A stretch of 64,000 nt of DNA from Batkoa obscura. Its lineage: Eukaryota > Entomophthoromycota > Entomophthoromycetes > Entomophthorales > Batkoaceae. The stretch is from assembly GCA_030770535.1 (NCBI GenBank), contig JASVEC010000011.1, positions 930,001-994,000 on the forward strand, in the 5' to 3' direction. Numbering within the stretch: position 1 is the first letter of the stretch; every line of letters starts with the position of its first letter. Shown one piece after another: positions 1-9,585 of the stretch. The notes below the pieces were generated by a model. It had not been told where the DNA came from and made no database searches. It was given only the letters and a program-made list of their open reading frames with translations. Both the position numbers and the translations under genes were made by a program.

Positions 1-1064
1 AATGTAGTGAAAGATTATTAAACCACTATGACACTTGGGTAACTGAAGATGATATAAAAACAATAGCTAATGCTGGATTAAATCATATACGTATACCTGT
101 TGGATATTGGCAATTTGATATACAAGACAACGAACCTTTTATTTATGGAGGTTGGAAATATTTATTACGTGGTATTCAATGGTGTAGAAAATATGGAATA
201 AGAGTGATGATTGATTTTCACGGTGCACCTGGGTCTCAAAATGGATGGAATCATTCTGGACGACAAGGAGAGATTCGATTTTTAAACAAGAATTACACAG
301 AGTCTCCAGAATATGTTGAAAGGTTTCTTGGTATTGTATTAAATGTAGCAAAATATTTTGATCAAGATGAATTTAGAAATGTAGTCACTCAAATTGGGGT
401 ATTAAATGAACCAGCTATTTATAAAACGGATCAAGCATTAACCTTAGAATTTTATAAAAATAGTTTTAATGAAATAAGAAAAATTAATTCTAATAGAGAT
501 ACTATGCCTTTATTAGTTTATCATGAAGGCTTTCTGGGTTTATCTAAATGGGAAGGTGCAATGCCTTCGGATAAATTTCCTAAAGTGGTTTTAGATTCAC
601 ATAACTATATTATATTTGATCAAAATTTAATAACAAAACCTTTAAATGAAATCAATAACTTTCCTTGTGATGCATGGGTCCAAGATTTCAAAAAATCGAT
701 GACCAATTTTGGTATGACAATGTGTGGGGAGTTCTCCGTAGCTACTAATGACTGTGGTAAATGGTTGAATGGTATAAAGTTAGGATCTCGTTATGATGGT
801 ACCTTTGAATCTGATAAACCAGCTTGCCCAACATGTACATGTAAAGGTAAAGAAGATTATTCAAAGTATAGTCAACAAGATAAAGAATATTTAAAAACAT
901 TTGCTGAAAAACAAATGAGTGCATTTGAATATGGAATTGGTTGGTACTTTTGGAATTTTAAAACGGAGAATCATGTCAATCCAGATTGGGACTACTTTCT
1001 AGGTTTAAAGGAAGGTTGGTTGCCAAAAGACGCTAATAAGAGAACTTATTCTTGTGCTTCTTAA
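1..1064 (+). CDS. EXG1: Exo-1,3-beta-glucanase, GH5 family (5' end outside window)
   Basis: Glycoside hydrolase that releases glucose from beta-1,3-glucan, normally secreted and acting on the fungal cell wall. The frame is open from base 3, well upstream of the first internal ATG at 204, so the gene enters from the left and its start and signal peptide are missing. Family landmarks in order: IRIPVGYWQF, DFHGAPGSQNG, the acid/base glutamate in GVLNEPA, a conserved histidine in LDSHNY, and the nucleophile glutamate in MCGEFSVA followed by DCGKWLNG. The C-terminal block YGIGWYFWNFKTEN is typical of the EXG1 group. No intron is visible in the part present. The end SCAS plus stop matches the usual family length. 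The AATAAA at about 1090 may be its poly(A) signal. Family call is very sure; the exact paralog is not. Confidence 0.93.
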   Translation, partial: CSERLLNHYDTWVTEDDIKTIANAGLNHIRIPVGYWQFDIQDNEPFIYGGWKYLLRGIQWCRKYGIRVMIDFHGAPGSQNGWNHSGRQGEIRFLNKNYTESPEYVERFLGIVLNVAKYFDQDEFRNVVTQIGVLNEPAIYKTDQALTLEFYKNSFNEIRKINSNRDTMPLLVYHEGFLGLSKWEGAMPSDKFPKVVLDSHNYIIFDQNLITKPLNEINNFPCDAWVQDFKKSMTNFGMTMCGEFSVATNDCGKWLNGIKLGSRYDGTFESDKPACPTCTCKGKEDYSKYSQQDKEYLKTFAEKQMSAFEYGIGWYFWNFKTENHVNPDWDYFLGLKEGWLPKDANKRTYSCAS

Positions 1065-1201
1065 AAAATACACATCTTTTTTATATTATCAATAAAGTTA
1101 TATTATTTTGTATCTATTTAAAGCTTGTTTAAAAAACTCTTAGAGAGTAGGAAAGCTTCCAAGCTTTTTTTGTTAAAATAATCATCTATCGGATTAGGAT
1201 A

Positions 1202-1283
1202 CGACACCTGCAGGATTTGAACCTGCGCGGGGAAACCCCATGAGCTTTCTAGGCTCACGCCTTAACCGCTCGGCCAAAGTGTC
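1202..1283 (-). tRNA. tRNA-Ser (anticodon AGA)
   Basis: Class II tRNA on the minus strand. The acceptor stem GACACTT pairs with AGGTGTC (one G-U), followed by a GCC/GGC D-stem, an anticodon stem TGAGC/GCTCA with loop CTAGAAA (anticodon AGA), a long variable arm TGGGG/CCCCG, and a T-arm GCAGG/CCTGC with loop TTCAAAT. The discriminator base is G, as usual for serine. No intron. It lies 138 nt downstream of the glucanase stop. The next downstream T-run on its strand is only TTTT, about 25 nt away. Confidence 0.95.
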
Positions 1284-1627
1284 TTATTATAACTTTCCCT
1301 AGTAAGTAAAATATAAACAAAAAACAAACATGAGTATAATACCCTATTATCAAGGAAGGACGAATAATACTATTATCAAATTAATAGTTTAAGATGAAAT
1401 TTAACAATAGAAAACAATCAAGCTATAGTTAAAAGAAGGGCAAGATATAACACATGCTTAAAAAAAGAACAATAAACAAGAGTAATAATTTAATAATACA
1501 AGGTCCATTTTAAATTTCCAAAACAATGAAAGGAGAAATGGAAAAGTTCAAAGAATGAGAGTAAGAAATAGTAAGATAAAGGGAGACTCAATTTTAACAA
1601 ATAGTAACACCAATCTGATGTTTCAAG

Positions 1628-2842
1628 CTATTCTTTTACAACGTTACAATTTTTCTTTTTAATTGGGGAATTGAATAGGATCTCTTCCAATCGAGGTGGA
1701 AGTTGATGATATAATAACCATTCATTATCCAATGTAGAAGCATCATCCTTCTTTACAAGGGTAAACTCTGGTTCCCCATTTACTTTTAGTAATCTTTTGT
1801 TTTGTGTGATTGTCAAAGGCCCATTATTTTGGTTTAATTGGCTACAGGGATTACTTTTAACTTTAGTTGGTGTTGTATAATTAAAAATGTCGGGAACTTT
1901 TTTCACTCGTTGGGAAAAATCTTGTGGTTTTGAACCGAAAATATCTACATCTTGTCGTCTCATTATGGTGGGTGTTTTTATTAATACAGGGTTAAAGCGA
2001 GAGTGGAGGCGTTGTTTTGGCTTGTTATTGAAATCAAACATAGAAGTTAGATTATCTTTACATTCTTTCTTGTTAGGTTGAAATCTCTGATCAGTAGGTA
2101 AGTTGGGTAATAAAGAAGACGGATTATAAGGTCGAAGTAAATAAGGTTGAATTAACTTAATTTGTGGTAAACTATTTAAATTCAATAATATATTTTTTGG
2201 AAAATAAGACTGAAATTTCATAGCATCTATTGAATTTAATTGATAATAATTATAATAAATTAATTTAGCCAAATATCTTACAATTTCATTGTTATCAATT
2301 AAACCTTTTTTTAAATAATTAATTACACTTTCTCTGTATTGTTTGATGTTTTGTTGAGTTAACTTATAAACTATTAAATCTATTAATGAGGATATAAAAC
2401 ATCGAGCTTGGCCATCATATAAACTAAATTTACTTAACAGTATAGTAAAGATTGATGAGTGATTACAATTATTAATTAAAACAGTTAATGTTTGATAACT
2501 TTTTTTATGCAATTCTTTATGTTGCCGTACTAGATATCCTTTTAACCAAGGAACAACTATTGCTATAAAAGGTTCAAATAACTCTTTTGTTATCTCAACA
2601 AATGAAATAATAAAATTACAAACAGCTTTATTAATTGTAAAATGTGAATTATTAAAACTCATTTCTATTATATTTTTCAATTCTATTGTTCGATTTATAA
2701 AATTATTATCAATTGGCTTGTAGTTGGATAAATTGACGGATAAATCAGATAGTATTGTGACACATTGTCGCCATGTTTTTTGATTAATATGTTGATTAAA
2801 TTGTCTATTGACCCTTTTAATAAAAGTATCTAACTCGGACAT
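1628..2842 (-). CDS. CLASP-like TOG/HEAT-repeat protein
   Basis: Uninterrupted 404-residue protein. The N-terminal half (about residues 1-225) is helical and resembles a CLASP_N TOG array. The segment around FEPFIAIVVPWLKGYLVRQ followed by LTVLINNC matches the repeat in which CLASPs bind tubulin. NNEIVRYLAKLIYYNYYQL then MKFQSYFPKNIL fits the CLASP_N terminal helices, whose family form ends with VR..A...YW....FP..A. The C-terminal half is basic and low in predicted structure, rich in Pro, Asn and Lys. CLASPs stabilise microtubules at plus ends and kinetochores. This protein is much shorter than yeast STU1 or animal CLASPs and has one clear TOG domain. Alternative: another HEAT-repeat protein. 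Family assignment is by pattern only. Confidence 0.5.
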   Translation of the reverse strand: MSELDTFIKRVNRQFNQHINQKTWRQCVTILSDLSVNLSNYKPIDNNFINRTIELKNIIEMSFNNSHFTINKAVCNFIISFVEITKELFEPFIAIVVPWLKGYLVRQHKELHKKSYQTLTVLINNCNHSSIFTILLSKFSLYDGQARCFISSLIDLIVYKLTQQNIKQYRESVINYLKKGLIDNNEIVRYLAKLIYYNYYQLNSIDAMKFQSYFPKNILLNLNSLPQIKLIQPYLLRPYNPSSLLPNLPTDQRFQPNKKECKDNLTSMFDFNNKPKQRLHSRFNPVLIKTPTIMRRQDVDIFGSKPQDFSQRVKKVPDIFNYTTPTKVKSNPCSQLNQNNGPLTITQNKRLLKVNGEPEFTLVKKDDASTLDNEWLLYHQLPPRLEEILFNSPIKKKNCNVVKE

Positions 2843-3002
2843 GACTAATATTTATAATTATGTTGTATTTTATTTAAATGGTAAATAAGCAAAAAAAGGT
2901 TGTTTATAGACTATTAAAATTCTTATTATTTTTATTCTGAGTTATGTGAGTATCAAATTAAAATTTTGGCTTGAATTTTTAGAACCAATTAGAAACGATC
3001 TA

Positions 3003-3149
3003 ATGAGCCGTGTTTACGAATTCACTCCTAAAGGAAGCCATTATACTTTTCAGTGGACCTATCTTCTTCTCCTAATATTTCTCTCTTGCTATTTTTACTT
3101 TATTAAATCAACTATTAAACTAAAATCAAAGTTAATGCTTAACTTTTAG
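3003..3149 (+). CDS. Possible small tail-anchored membrane protein
   Basis: The first in-frame ATG at 3003 gives 48 residues: a polar N-terminus, one strong hydrophobic segment (WTYLLLLIFLSCYFYFI), then a basic tail. The frame is open further upstream to 2947 without an ATG, and GTGAGT at 2946 looks like a splice donor, so the start is unclear and an upstream exon is possible. It sits just upstream of the divergent CLASP-like gene. I do not recognise the family. It may be chance, since AT-rich DNA often encodes Phe/Leu/Ile-rich runs. Confidence 0.25.
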   Translation: MSRVYEFTPKGSHYTFQWTYLLLLIFLSCYFYFIKSTIKLKSKLMLNF

Positions 3150-3353
3150 TAGTTTTATCTATAGAAAAGTGTCAAAGAATACGTTTATTAAAGCGACTTT
3201 CGAGTTTAAAATGAATAAAGAAAAATCAGATTGTTACTAATAACACAAATAATGGGACAAAGGAAGTTCCACTTTAAAATTTAAAAAAAAATTATAATAA
3301 ATGTATTTTATTATAATAAAAATACTAATAAATATTGTAAATTGAATATTGAT

Positions 3354-4682
3354 TTACTCTAACTTAAGCCAATTTACCATTGGATTTCTTATAATATCAT
3401 TATAAGGTCCATCATCTCTATTAGGAGCAATAAAAAATAGCGGAGTATCATATTTATAATTAATATTCTCATCTATTTTTATAATAGCAAAATTGTTAAT
3501 AATAACAATTTCAAGGTTTGAAAATATAGATAAAAAACATTTGAATGTTTCAAGTGACTCATGTAAACCTTCAATTTCAATTTTTTTTATAAATTTACAT
3601 TTATTGATTTTACTATCAACAATAGAATCAATAAATAATTCTCTAGCTTTAATATCAAATTTCTCAATATAAATTTTATGAACATTCGGTAGTAGTGATA
3701 TAAAATTTAATAATTCAATTGATAATTTTTTAATATAAATTTCTTTTAAAGTGGTTAGTTTCATGAACTCATTAAATTGTGCTTTTGAATTAAGGTGACC
3801 TAAAGTAATAACATTACTATCCTGTATCAATTTCATATCACTAATGCCACTATCATCTACTTCAAAAAGATTACCTGAAAAATCCACTAATTCAATACTC
3901 TTCAATTTCTTTAAATTTCCAAAACAAGCAATATCAAAGTCATTAAATTCTCCACGAACTTGTAATTTTAAATTAGAAATAAAATTGAAGTTAGGGTTAA
4001 ACTCAGTTGGAGTAGCAATAATATCAGTAGTCTCCATCTGTAATAACTTTAACTTAGTGAACTCAATTTTAATTCTATCTAATCCATCAAGGTCTAAATA
4101 ATCAAAGGAATACAGTTTAAAGGACTGTAATTTAGTCGGGTTGAGATATTGAACTACATCTTTAATTATTATATCATCCCCGATGATTTCAAATGTATCA
4201 ATTTGATTCAAATAATCTTTAAATAATCCTAATGATTCTAGATAATAAATCGAACTTATTGATATCTTCCTTAAGTTTGGTAGTTTAATTTTTATTATTA
4301 ATTTATTGTCCTTTTTGTCATTATTACTACCATTGTTATTTTTATCCTCATTATCGTTATTATCGTCCTCATTAAAATTACCAAACTGTCTTTCATAAGC
4401 TAATGAAATCAAGTTTGGACAAATATTAACAATATCAAAATCAGTATTCCCAATATTAATATGCTTCATCAAAGAACCATTATTCTTAATAAATTTCTGT
4501 TGATAGTTAATATATTTACCAACATAATAAACTGAATAAGTTAAATTATATTTGATAACATAATTGATAACTTTAAACAAATATTTGTTTAAAAATCTAT
4601 AATTGAATAATTCTTCTGAGTTGAACTGTTTGAAGATGGCTTCTAATAGGATATCTGGTAATTCATCGAACTTCAATGGCAT
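3354..4682 (-). CDS. F-box/LRR-like protein (intact member of a local family)
   Basis: Single-exon 442-residue protein. The N-terminus (MPLKFDELPDILLEAIF through LFNYRFLNKYLF, residues 1-35) is a short F-box with the usual LP..L...I pattern. The rest contains irregular Leu/Ile-rich repeats of the LRR type, such as LPNLRKISI, KLQSFKLYS and LKKLKSIELVDFSG, with an Asp/Asn-rich acidic stretch at about residues 105-125. Proteins of this build are expected to present substrates to an SCF ubiquitin ligase; the target is unknown. Decayed relatives lie at 50437-51648, 52543-53990 and 62330-62530, so this is the only intact member in the window. No element copy lies next to it. Confidence 0.7.
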   Translation of the reverse strand: MPLKFDELPDILLEAIFKQFNSEELFNYRFLNKYLFKVINYVIKYNLTYSVYYVGKYINYQQKFIKNNGSLMKHINIGNTDFDIVNICPNLISLAYERQFGNFNEDDNNDNEDKNNNGSNNDKKDNKLIIKIKLPNLRKISISSIYYLESLGLFKDYLNQIDTFEIIGDDIIIKDVVQYLNPTKLQSFKLYSFDYLDLDGLDRIKIEFTKLKLLQMETTDIIATPTEFNPNFNFISNLKLQVRGEFNDFDIACFGNLKKLKSIELVDFSGNLFEVDDSGISDMKLIQDSNVITLGHLNSKAQFNEFMKLTTLKEIYIKKLSIELLNFISLLPNVHKIYIEKFDIKARELFIDSIVDSKINKCKFIKKIEIEGLHESLETFKCFLSIFSNLEIVIINNFAIIKIDENINYKYDTPLFFIAPNRDDGPYNDIIRNPMVNWLKLE

Positions 4683-5500
4683 ATTGAAATTCTATTGAAA
4701 AAGAAAGAAAGTTGATATTCTTTTTTTATATTTGAATTGTTTTTGAAGTAAAATATTGATAAATTATTGCAGAATTTAATCTCATTTGTAGAATAAACAC
4801 GATTTTTTTTCAAAAATTGAAATTATCCAATAATTCTTTTTAAAATGAAAATAGGTTTCAATTTTTGAAACAAATCTAAAAAAGGAAACTTAAATTCAAA
4901 TTAAATAAATGGGCTATATTTTTAAAAAAATCATATTAACTACATAAATTTAAAATTGGATTAAAATAAAATCATTTTTTACAAAACAGTAATCAATATT
5001 AGATAAAGAAATGGGAAATATCATTAATAACTACTTTTGATTTTCTTTATACAAAAAATTTAGATATTCAGCTTACAAATATAGCTAATCGTACTTAATA
5101 TAGTAAAATTAATATTTATAGTACATTAACTATTAATTATTTTATATACTAGTCAAGCATATTATAGTATACTTTAATTCAATTTTCTCTAAATTTATTG
5201 TGTTTACATGCATATATAATAAAATATTTTTTATGCTGAAAGTTACTAATATCATTAGAATCCTAGTCTTTATTTTTCAATAAAAACAAACTCACTTTAT
5301 TATAATTAACCCATTAAAAAGACATATTAATAAAACATTTAAATATGATATTTTAAATCGTATTGAAACAAAAAAAACTAGCTATTTATTTTAATATGAC
5401 AAAAGGTTATATTATATAACTGGTTTTAAATAATTTTTTATGCTATTAAACTTTGTAGAATTTTATAAAATTTTCAACTATCAAAATATTTTTTATTAAC
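4683..5500. other. Intergenic, no gene seen
   Basis: AT-rich spacer of about 820 bp between two minus-strand genes. It should hold the 5' region of the F-box gene and the 3' region of the S1 protease. I see no RNA gene, repeat or long open frame. Confidence 0.6.
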
Positions 5501-6490
5501 TTATCTAACATATTGTTGAATCCATTGAGAATAAGTATTAACACGAGCAAACACAGAAGGGAAGTCAGGATTAAGACATCTTAAATCTTTAACAAAGGAA
5601 GTGACACCAATAATAGTATTTCCGATCACAAGCGGGCCTCCAGAATCACCTTGACAAACAGCCGAACGACCTTCACGATAACCAGCACATAAATGATGAG
5701 ATTTAGATAAACCTTGATAAGCAGCATTACAAGAATCAAAAGAATAGATGGGAAGGTTAGCTTCTTGAAGTTGGGAAGCTAACCTTTGTTGATCATTTGG
5801 ATCCACTCTACCCCAACCTGCAAACCGTGTGGAACTACCTTCACGATCCCCTGTATTTTGTGTATCAATTTGATAGAAATTACGTCCACTAACTGGGGTT
5901 GCTAATTTCCAAATAGCAACATCATATTGAATATAACCGCCAGAGCTATAATTGGGATGTTTAATGATTTGACTTACTCGATGTTCGGTATATGGACCAT
6001 CTGGACCATTTTGAGCTTGACCTTGGCCTTGTTGTGGTTGTTGTGGTTGCTGTTGCTCTTCTTGTGGCCATCCTGGTTGTTGTTGTTGCTGCTCTTCTTC
6101 TTGTGGCCACCATGGCTGTTGTTGTTCACCACCCCACCATGGTTGTTCTACCTCTTGTTCACCACCCCACCATTGACGTCTTTGAAGGTTTCCGCCACCA
6201 TATGCCCAAACAGAAACAGAATTTGGAGAAACTTCGGAACAATGAGAAGCTGTTAATACAGTATTAGCATTGAGAAGAGCACCACCACAGGAATGCCCAC
6301 CATTAACACGTAATGAAACTAAGGATGGATAGTTGGCCCATGAACCAGTAGAGCCATTGATAATTCTACTAGTTGGAGCATCATCGGATTTTGTGGAGTT
6401 TTTATCGGCTGGTGCAGCTTGTGTTGAAGTAGCTAAAGTAGCTATCAAAAAGAGCTCAAATGCTTTGATTAAGATATCCTTTCGTGCCAT
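5501..6490 (-). CDS. Secreted S1A (chymotrypsin-fold) serine protease with Trp/Gln-rich insert
   Basis: Single-exon 329-residue preproenzyme. A signal peptide occupies about residues 1-25, followed by a short propeptide and activation site R42|IING. The catalytic triad is complete: His83 (LTASHC), Asp190 (YDVAIWKL) and Ser283 (CQGDSGGP). Between His and Asp, residues about 106-160 (DNA 6011-6175) form an insert of Trp-Trp, Pro, Glu and Gln repeats absent from ordinary S1 enzymes. By alignment the specificity pocket has Ala at chymotrypsin position 189, Val at 216 and Ser at 226. It is therefore not trypsin-like in specificity; elastase- or chymotrypsin-like cleavage is inferred. Such enzymes are expected in saprotrophic or insect-associated fungi for protein digestion. 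Reads antisense to the insert give spurious Leu/Val-rich frames. Confidence 0.92.
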   Translation of the reverse strand: MARKDILIKAFELFLIATLATSTQAAPADKNSTKSDDAPTSRIINGSTGSWANYPSLVSLRVNGGHSCGGALLNANTVLTASHCSEVSPNSVSVWAYGGGNLQRRQWWGGEQEVEQPWWGGEQQQPWWPQEEEQQQQQPGWPQEEQQQPQQPQQGQGQAQNGPDGPYTEHRVSQIIKHPNYSSGGYIQYDVAIWKLATPVSGRNFYQIDTQNTGDREGSSTRFAGWGRVDPNDQQRLASQLQEANLPIYSFDSCNAAYQGLSKSHHLCAGYREGRSAVCQGDSGGPLVIGNTIIGVTSFVKDLRCLNPDFPSVFARVNTYSQWIQQYVR

Positions 6491-7340
6491 TTCAATTTAG
6501 TATCAAACTTAACTGTGTAACGATTACAGTTGCGCATCCTTCCCTTATATACTGTTTATGATCCCACCTTTACATAATATTAGATGTTGTCATTTTGTAT
6601 TTATTATAAAGTAATGTGTATATTCGTAAGCAGTTCCAGATCCAATGAAGATTCTTCCAAAAATGTATTTAAAGTTTAATTAAAAAAACAATGGTAGCAA
6701 GATTTATTAAATCAGGGACTTTTTAAAAAGGAGTAAAAAAATAATAGTAAGAAAACAATATTAAAAAAGATACCAGGGCGCCAATAATAAATTAATAAAG
6801 TATATATTAACAGTGAAGAATAAAATGAAGGCTTAATTACTTATTTACCAGGTTAAGTAGTTCTATCTTATTAAACTTTTTATTTATTTTGATTTAAATG
6901 TAAAGAATATTAATGCGACGACTCAACTTAAATTGGATTTACTTTTTTGGTTTTTCATTTGATTTTATAAATTTTTAATGAGTCGAAATTAGAAAATATT
7001 ATTTCAAACTTTAGGCTAGCTTTTAAACTATTCATATTTAAATGATTACATGAGTTTAAAGAAATTAATAAAATATCTAAACTCAATCATTTATGTTATT
7101 TCGTATTATGTTTATTATTTTAATATATCTTTAAAAATATTAAATCATAAAAATTCAATTAATTTACTTTTGTAAAAACAACACCACTAATTTAATAGAA
7201 TAATTTTAAATATAATTTAAAATAAAATTTACCAAAGTTATACGACATTTAATAGATAAAATTAACAATTTGAGTAAAAACGTCTTATCTATAGTGCAAA
7301 AAGTAACACTATGTTTTAACAAAGCTAAGTTTGCTAATAA

Positions 7341-7376
7341 TAAATAAAATAAAATAAAATAAAATAAAATAAAATA
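7341..7376. repeat. AAAAT pentanucleotide microsatellite
   Basis: About six to seven perfect tandem copies of AAAAT/ATAAA in non-coding DNA. Confidence 0.85.
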
Positions 7377-7561
7377 GTTATTATGATAATAGTTCTAAAA
7401 ATAATTAAAATTTATTTTCAGCTAACTTGAGTTTCGCAATATTAACAATTTATAAATTAGCCTTTTAACAATGTTAAAAATAATTAAAAAAAGTTATTTC
7501 TATCTACAATTAAGTTGTATTGCTATTTTATGTATGAAAATTTAAATTAATAAATAAAAAG

Positions 7562-7666
7562 ATATGAGGATGTATTTTTTTGTTTAAGAATTTTACTAAC
7601 AATTTTTCCACTCAAATAGCACTTAGAAAATGGAAAAGTGATGAAGCCAAAAAAACACCCCCATAT
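7562..7666 (+). mobile_element. MITE-like element, copy 1
   Basis: Near-full-length copy (105 bp) in the forward orientation. The left end is ATATGAGGATGTATTTTTTT and the right end AAAAAACACCCCCATAT, forming terminal inverted repeats. The inner stem TTTTTCCA/TGGAAAA is retained. No coding capacity. Confidence 0.85.
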
Positions 7667-8036
7667 TATTATTCATTAAAATAACTTTTAAAAAATAATC
7701 TAACTTATACAAGCGTTGCTAATTAATATACAAGTTAATAAACTTAATATTTTAAATATCAGTACACTATGTTTAACATGTGTTTCCACTTTCTCTAAAA
7801 AAGTTCTTCTTAGCAGTAAAACAGTATGAAGCCTTAGTTTTCTTTAATACCTTAAAAACTAAATTCAGTCATTTAAAGGTTTATGGAAGTGGTACAGGAA
7901 TAAAAAGGTAAGTAATTAATAGAAGATACTCTAGTTCAAGAGATCCTGCTTTATATTAGACTAAATTCAACAAAGCTCAATTTGATTTAGTTTGTAAACA
8001 TATCACTTATACAAAAAAAGTAAACATAAGGAATGA

Positions 8037-8099
8037 CCATATATATTTTTAGGAATTCTACTAAACATTTTTCCACTTGATAGCATCTAAAAAAATACG
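8037..8099 (+). mobile_element. MITE-like element, copy 2 (decayed fragment)
   Basis: The order of family landmarks is kept (ATTTTT, AGGAATTCTACTAA, TTTTTCCACTTGATAGCATCTAA) but the right third with its inverted repeat is gone. The fragment ends less than 10 bp from the 3' end of the tRNA-Arg gene. Its A-run reads as a T-run on the tRNA strand. Confidence 0.6.
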
Positions 8100-8107
8100 A
8101 TAAATCA

Positions 8108-8180
8108 CACTCCCTGCGGGACTCGAACCCGCAATCCTCAGATTAGAAGTCTGATGCCTTATCCATTGGGCCAAGGGAGC
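8108..8180 (-). tRNA. tRNA-Arg (anticodon UCU)
   Basis: Cloverleaf on the minus strand: acceptor GCTCCCT with AGGGAGT (terminal G-U pair), D-arm GGCCCAATGGATAAGGC, anticodon stem TCAGA/TCTGA with loop CTTCTAA (anticodon TCT), T-arm GCGGG/CCCGC with loop TTCGAGT, discriminator G. No intron. Downstream on its strand, a run of seven Ts about 12-19 nt past the gene can serve as the RNA polymerase III terminator; it falls inside the decayed element copy 2. Confidence 0.95.
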
Positions 8181-9210
8181 TGCTGTACATCAACAACTTA
8201 TTAAAAAATTATATAAATAACTAAACAAGAAATTGAACAAGGCATTAGGAAATGGCAAACTACTTTTTGATTTTTGAAACTTACAAAATAAAGTTTTGTT
8301 TTTAGTTTTTAATTTTTGCTCTAAATAACATTTAAAAAGTAAGATGACAGCTTTTAAAAGTTATTATTCAAGTTTATTATTGATTTTATAATTTACTTAT
8401 TGGGTATTTCTATTGATTCAATAATTATTTTTATACAAAGTTACATTAAAACATTAGATTTTATCTGATATTCATTACAATATCCTTATAATTTAATAGG
8501 AATATTGCCATTAAAGTATGGACTTATGTAACTTAGTGTTTAAAGATTAAATGGACTCAGTAAAATTTATAAAATATAAACATCTTTTTGCCTAAATATC
8601 ATATTTTATTAATCAATTGGAGTGTATTAAGGTAATAGCTTAACTCAATCAAGTAAAAGCTATTGGGATGTGACTGCTTCGTATGACCTTATGGATGATA
8701 TATTTAGTAATTTCTAGAATGGAGAAAACTGGTGAGAGTATATTTTATTATCTGATTTTAACAATGAAATGGCCAAATAACCAAATATGATTGGTATGTT
8801 GCATCGTTTGAGTGCCTAATTGCTATTTAATTATGAACAAAAATATTAATAGATTTTTCTAGCTGTAACAAGAATGACTCATGGATTATAAAGATTTGTT
8901 AAATTAGCGTTACTTTGCTTTATTCTATACCAAATTCTAAAGTGTTATTGGCTAATTTCGATGAAACTTTAGGTAATAAAGGCTTTTGATATGCTAAAAG
9001 AAGATTTGGAATACAAAATATAGTTCTAACGTTGATTATGCTGAGTATTATGGACACCACCAAAAAATATCGATGGAATCTAATTCGTTGAATTAGATTT
9101 GAGTTATCATATATAAAGACGTGACTTTTTATTTTTATCATTATTTTCAACTTTTATCAAATACAAACACCAATACATCGAACAATTGAATTTTAATAAC
9201 TATTAATAAA

Positions 9211-9585
9211 ATGATAGAAAGGGAAAAGTATTTAAAAGAAACAAAGATTAAACAAGCGAATTTGTCACTTGTCGTTGAACAACGTAAACAAGAAAACCGA
9301 AAAAAAATTGATCATGCTAACCGAGAGCTCCATCAGAGCAAACCTAATGAGTCTAAATATTCCAAAAAAAGATCTGTATCTTTTGATTTATCTAAAAATC
9401 AAATCCAAGTATTACCATCCATGAAAGCTATTAAGAGTACCATTAAACACATGGAAGAAGTCAATATGTCAGAACATGCTAACTTTTCTACTTTATCTTT
9501 GACTGTAAAGCCTTCCTCTATAATCCCTGGCTCCTCTTGCTTACCAAAGTCATCCGCTCTTAAGCCGATGAATTTGATTTTCTAA
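9211..9585 (+). CDS. Small basic coiled-coil protein, unknown function
   Basis: Single-exon 124-residue protein, not recognised. Residues 1-45 are a charged helix (Lys, Glu, Gln and Asn rich) likely to form a coiled coil. Next comes KKRSVSFDLSKNQI (about residues 52-65), in which RSVSF fits the RVxF docking pattern for protein phosphatase 1, then a Ser/Lys-rich tail without a membrane segment. The ATG is preceded by an A-rich leader. The composition argues for a real gene rather than chance, since AT-rich noise is normally Phe/Ile/Asn-rich. A nuclear or regulatory role is only a guess. Confidence 0.5.
   Translation: MIEREKYLKETKIKQANLSLVVEQRKQENRKKIDHANRELHQSKPNESKYSKKRSVSFDLSKNQIQVLPSMKAIKSTIKHMEEVNMSEHANFSTLSLTVKPSSIIPGSSCLPKSSALKPMNLIF

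Larger units (their letters stand above)
6491..9210. other. Long non-coding stretch with repeats and tRNA-Arg
   Basis: About 2.7 kb with no convincing protein gene. It holds an AAAAT pentanucleotide run near 7341, one good and one decayed inverted-repeat element (7562 and 8037), and the tRNA-Arg gene. A 76-codon frame at 8920-9150 minus has no recognisable features and is treated as chance. Confidence 0.6.

Noticed and set aside
1152-1172. AAAGCTT-CC-AAGCTTT hairpin followed by Ts downstream of the glucanase as an intrinsic terminator
   Set aside because: In a eukaryotic nuclear genome this has no expected terminator role for a polymerase II gene; recorded only as a perfect short palindrome.
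5927-6267. Two plus-strand open frames rich in Leu, Val and Trp
   Set aside because: They are antisense reads of the Gln/Trp/Pro-rich insert in the S1 protease gene, whose triad and signal peptide prove the minus strand is coding.
8920-9150. 76-codon minus-strand frame
   Set aside because: No recognisable domain, AT-driven composition, overlaps the leader of the gene at 9211.
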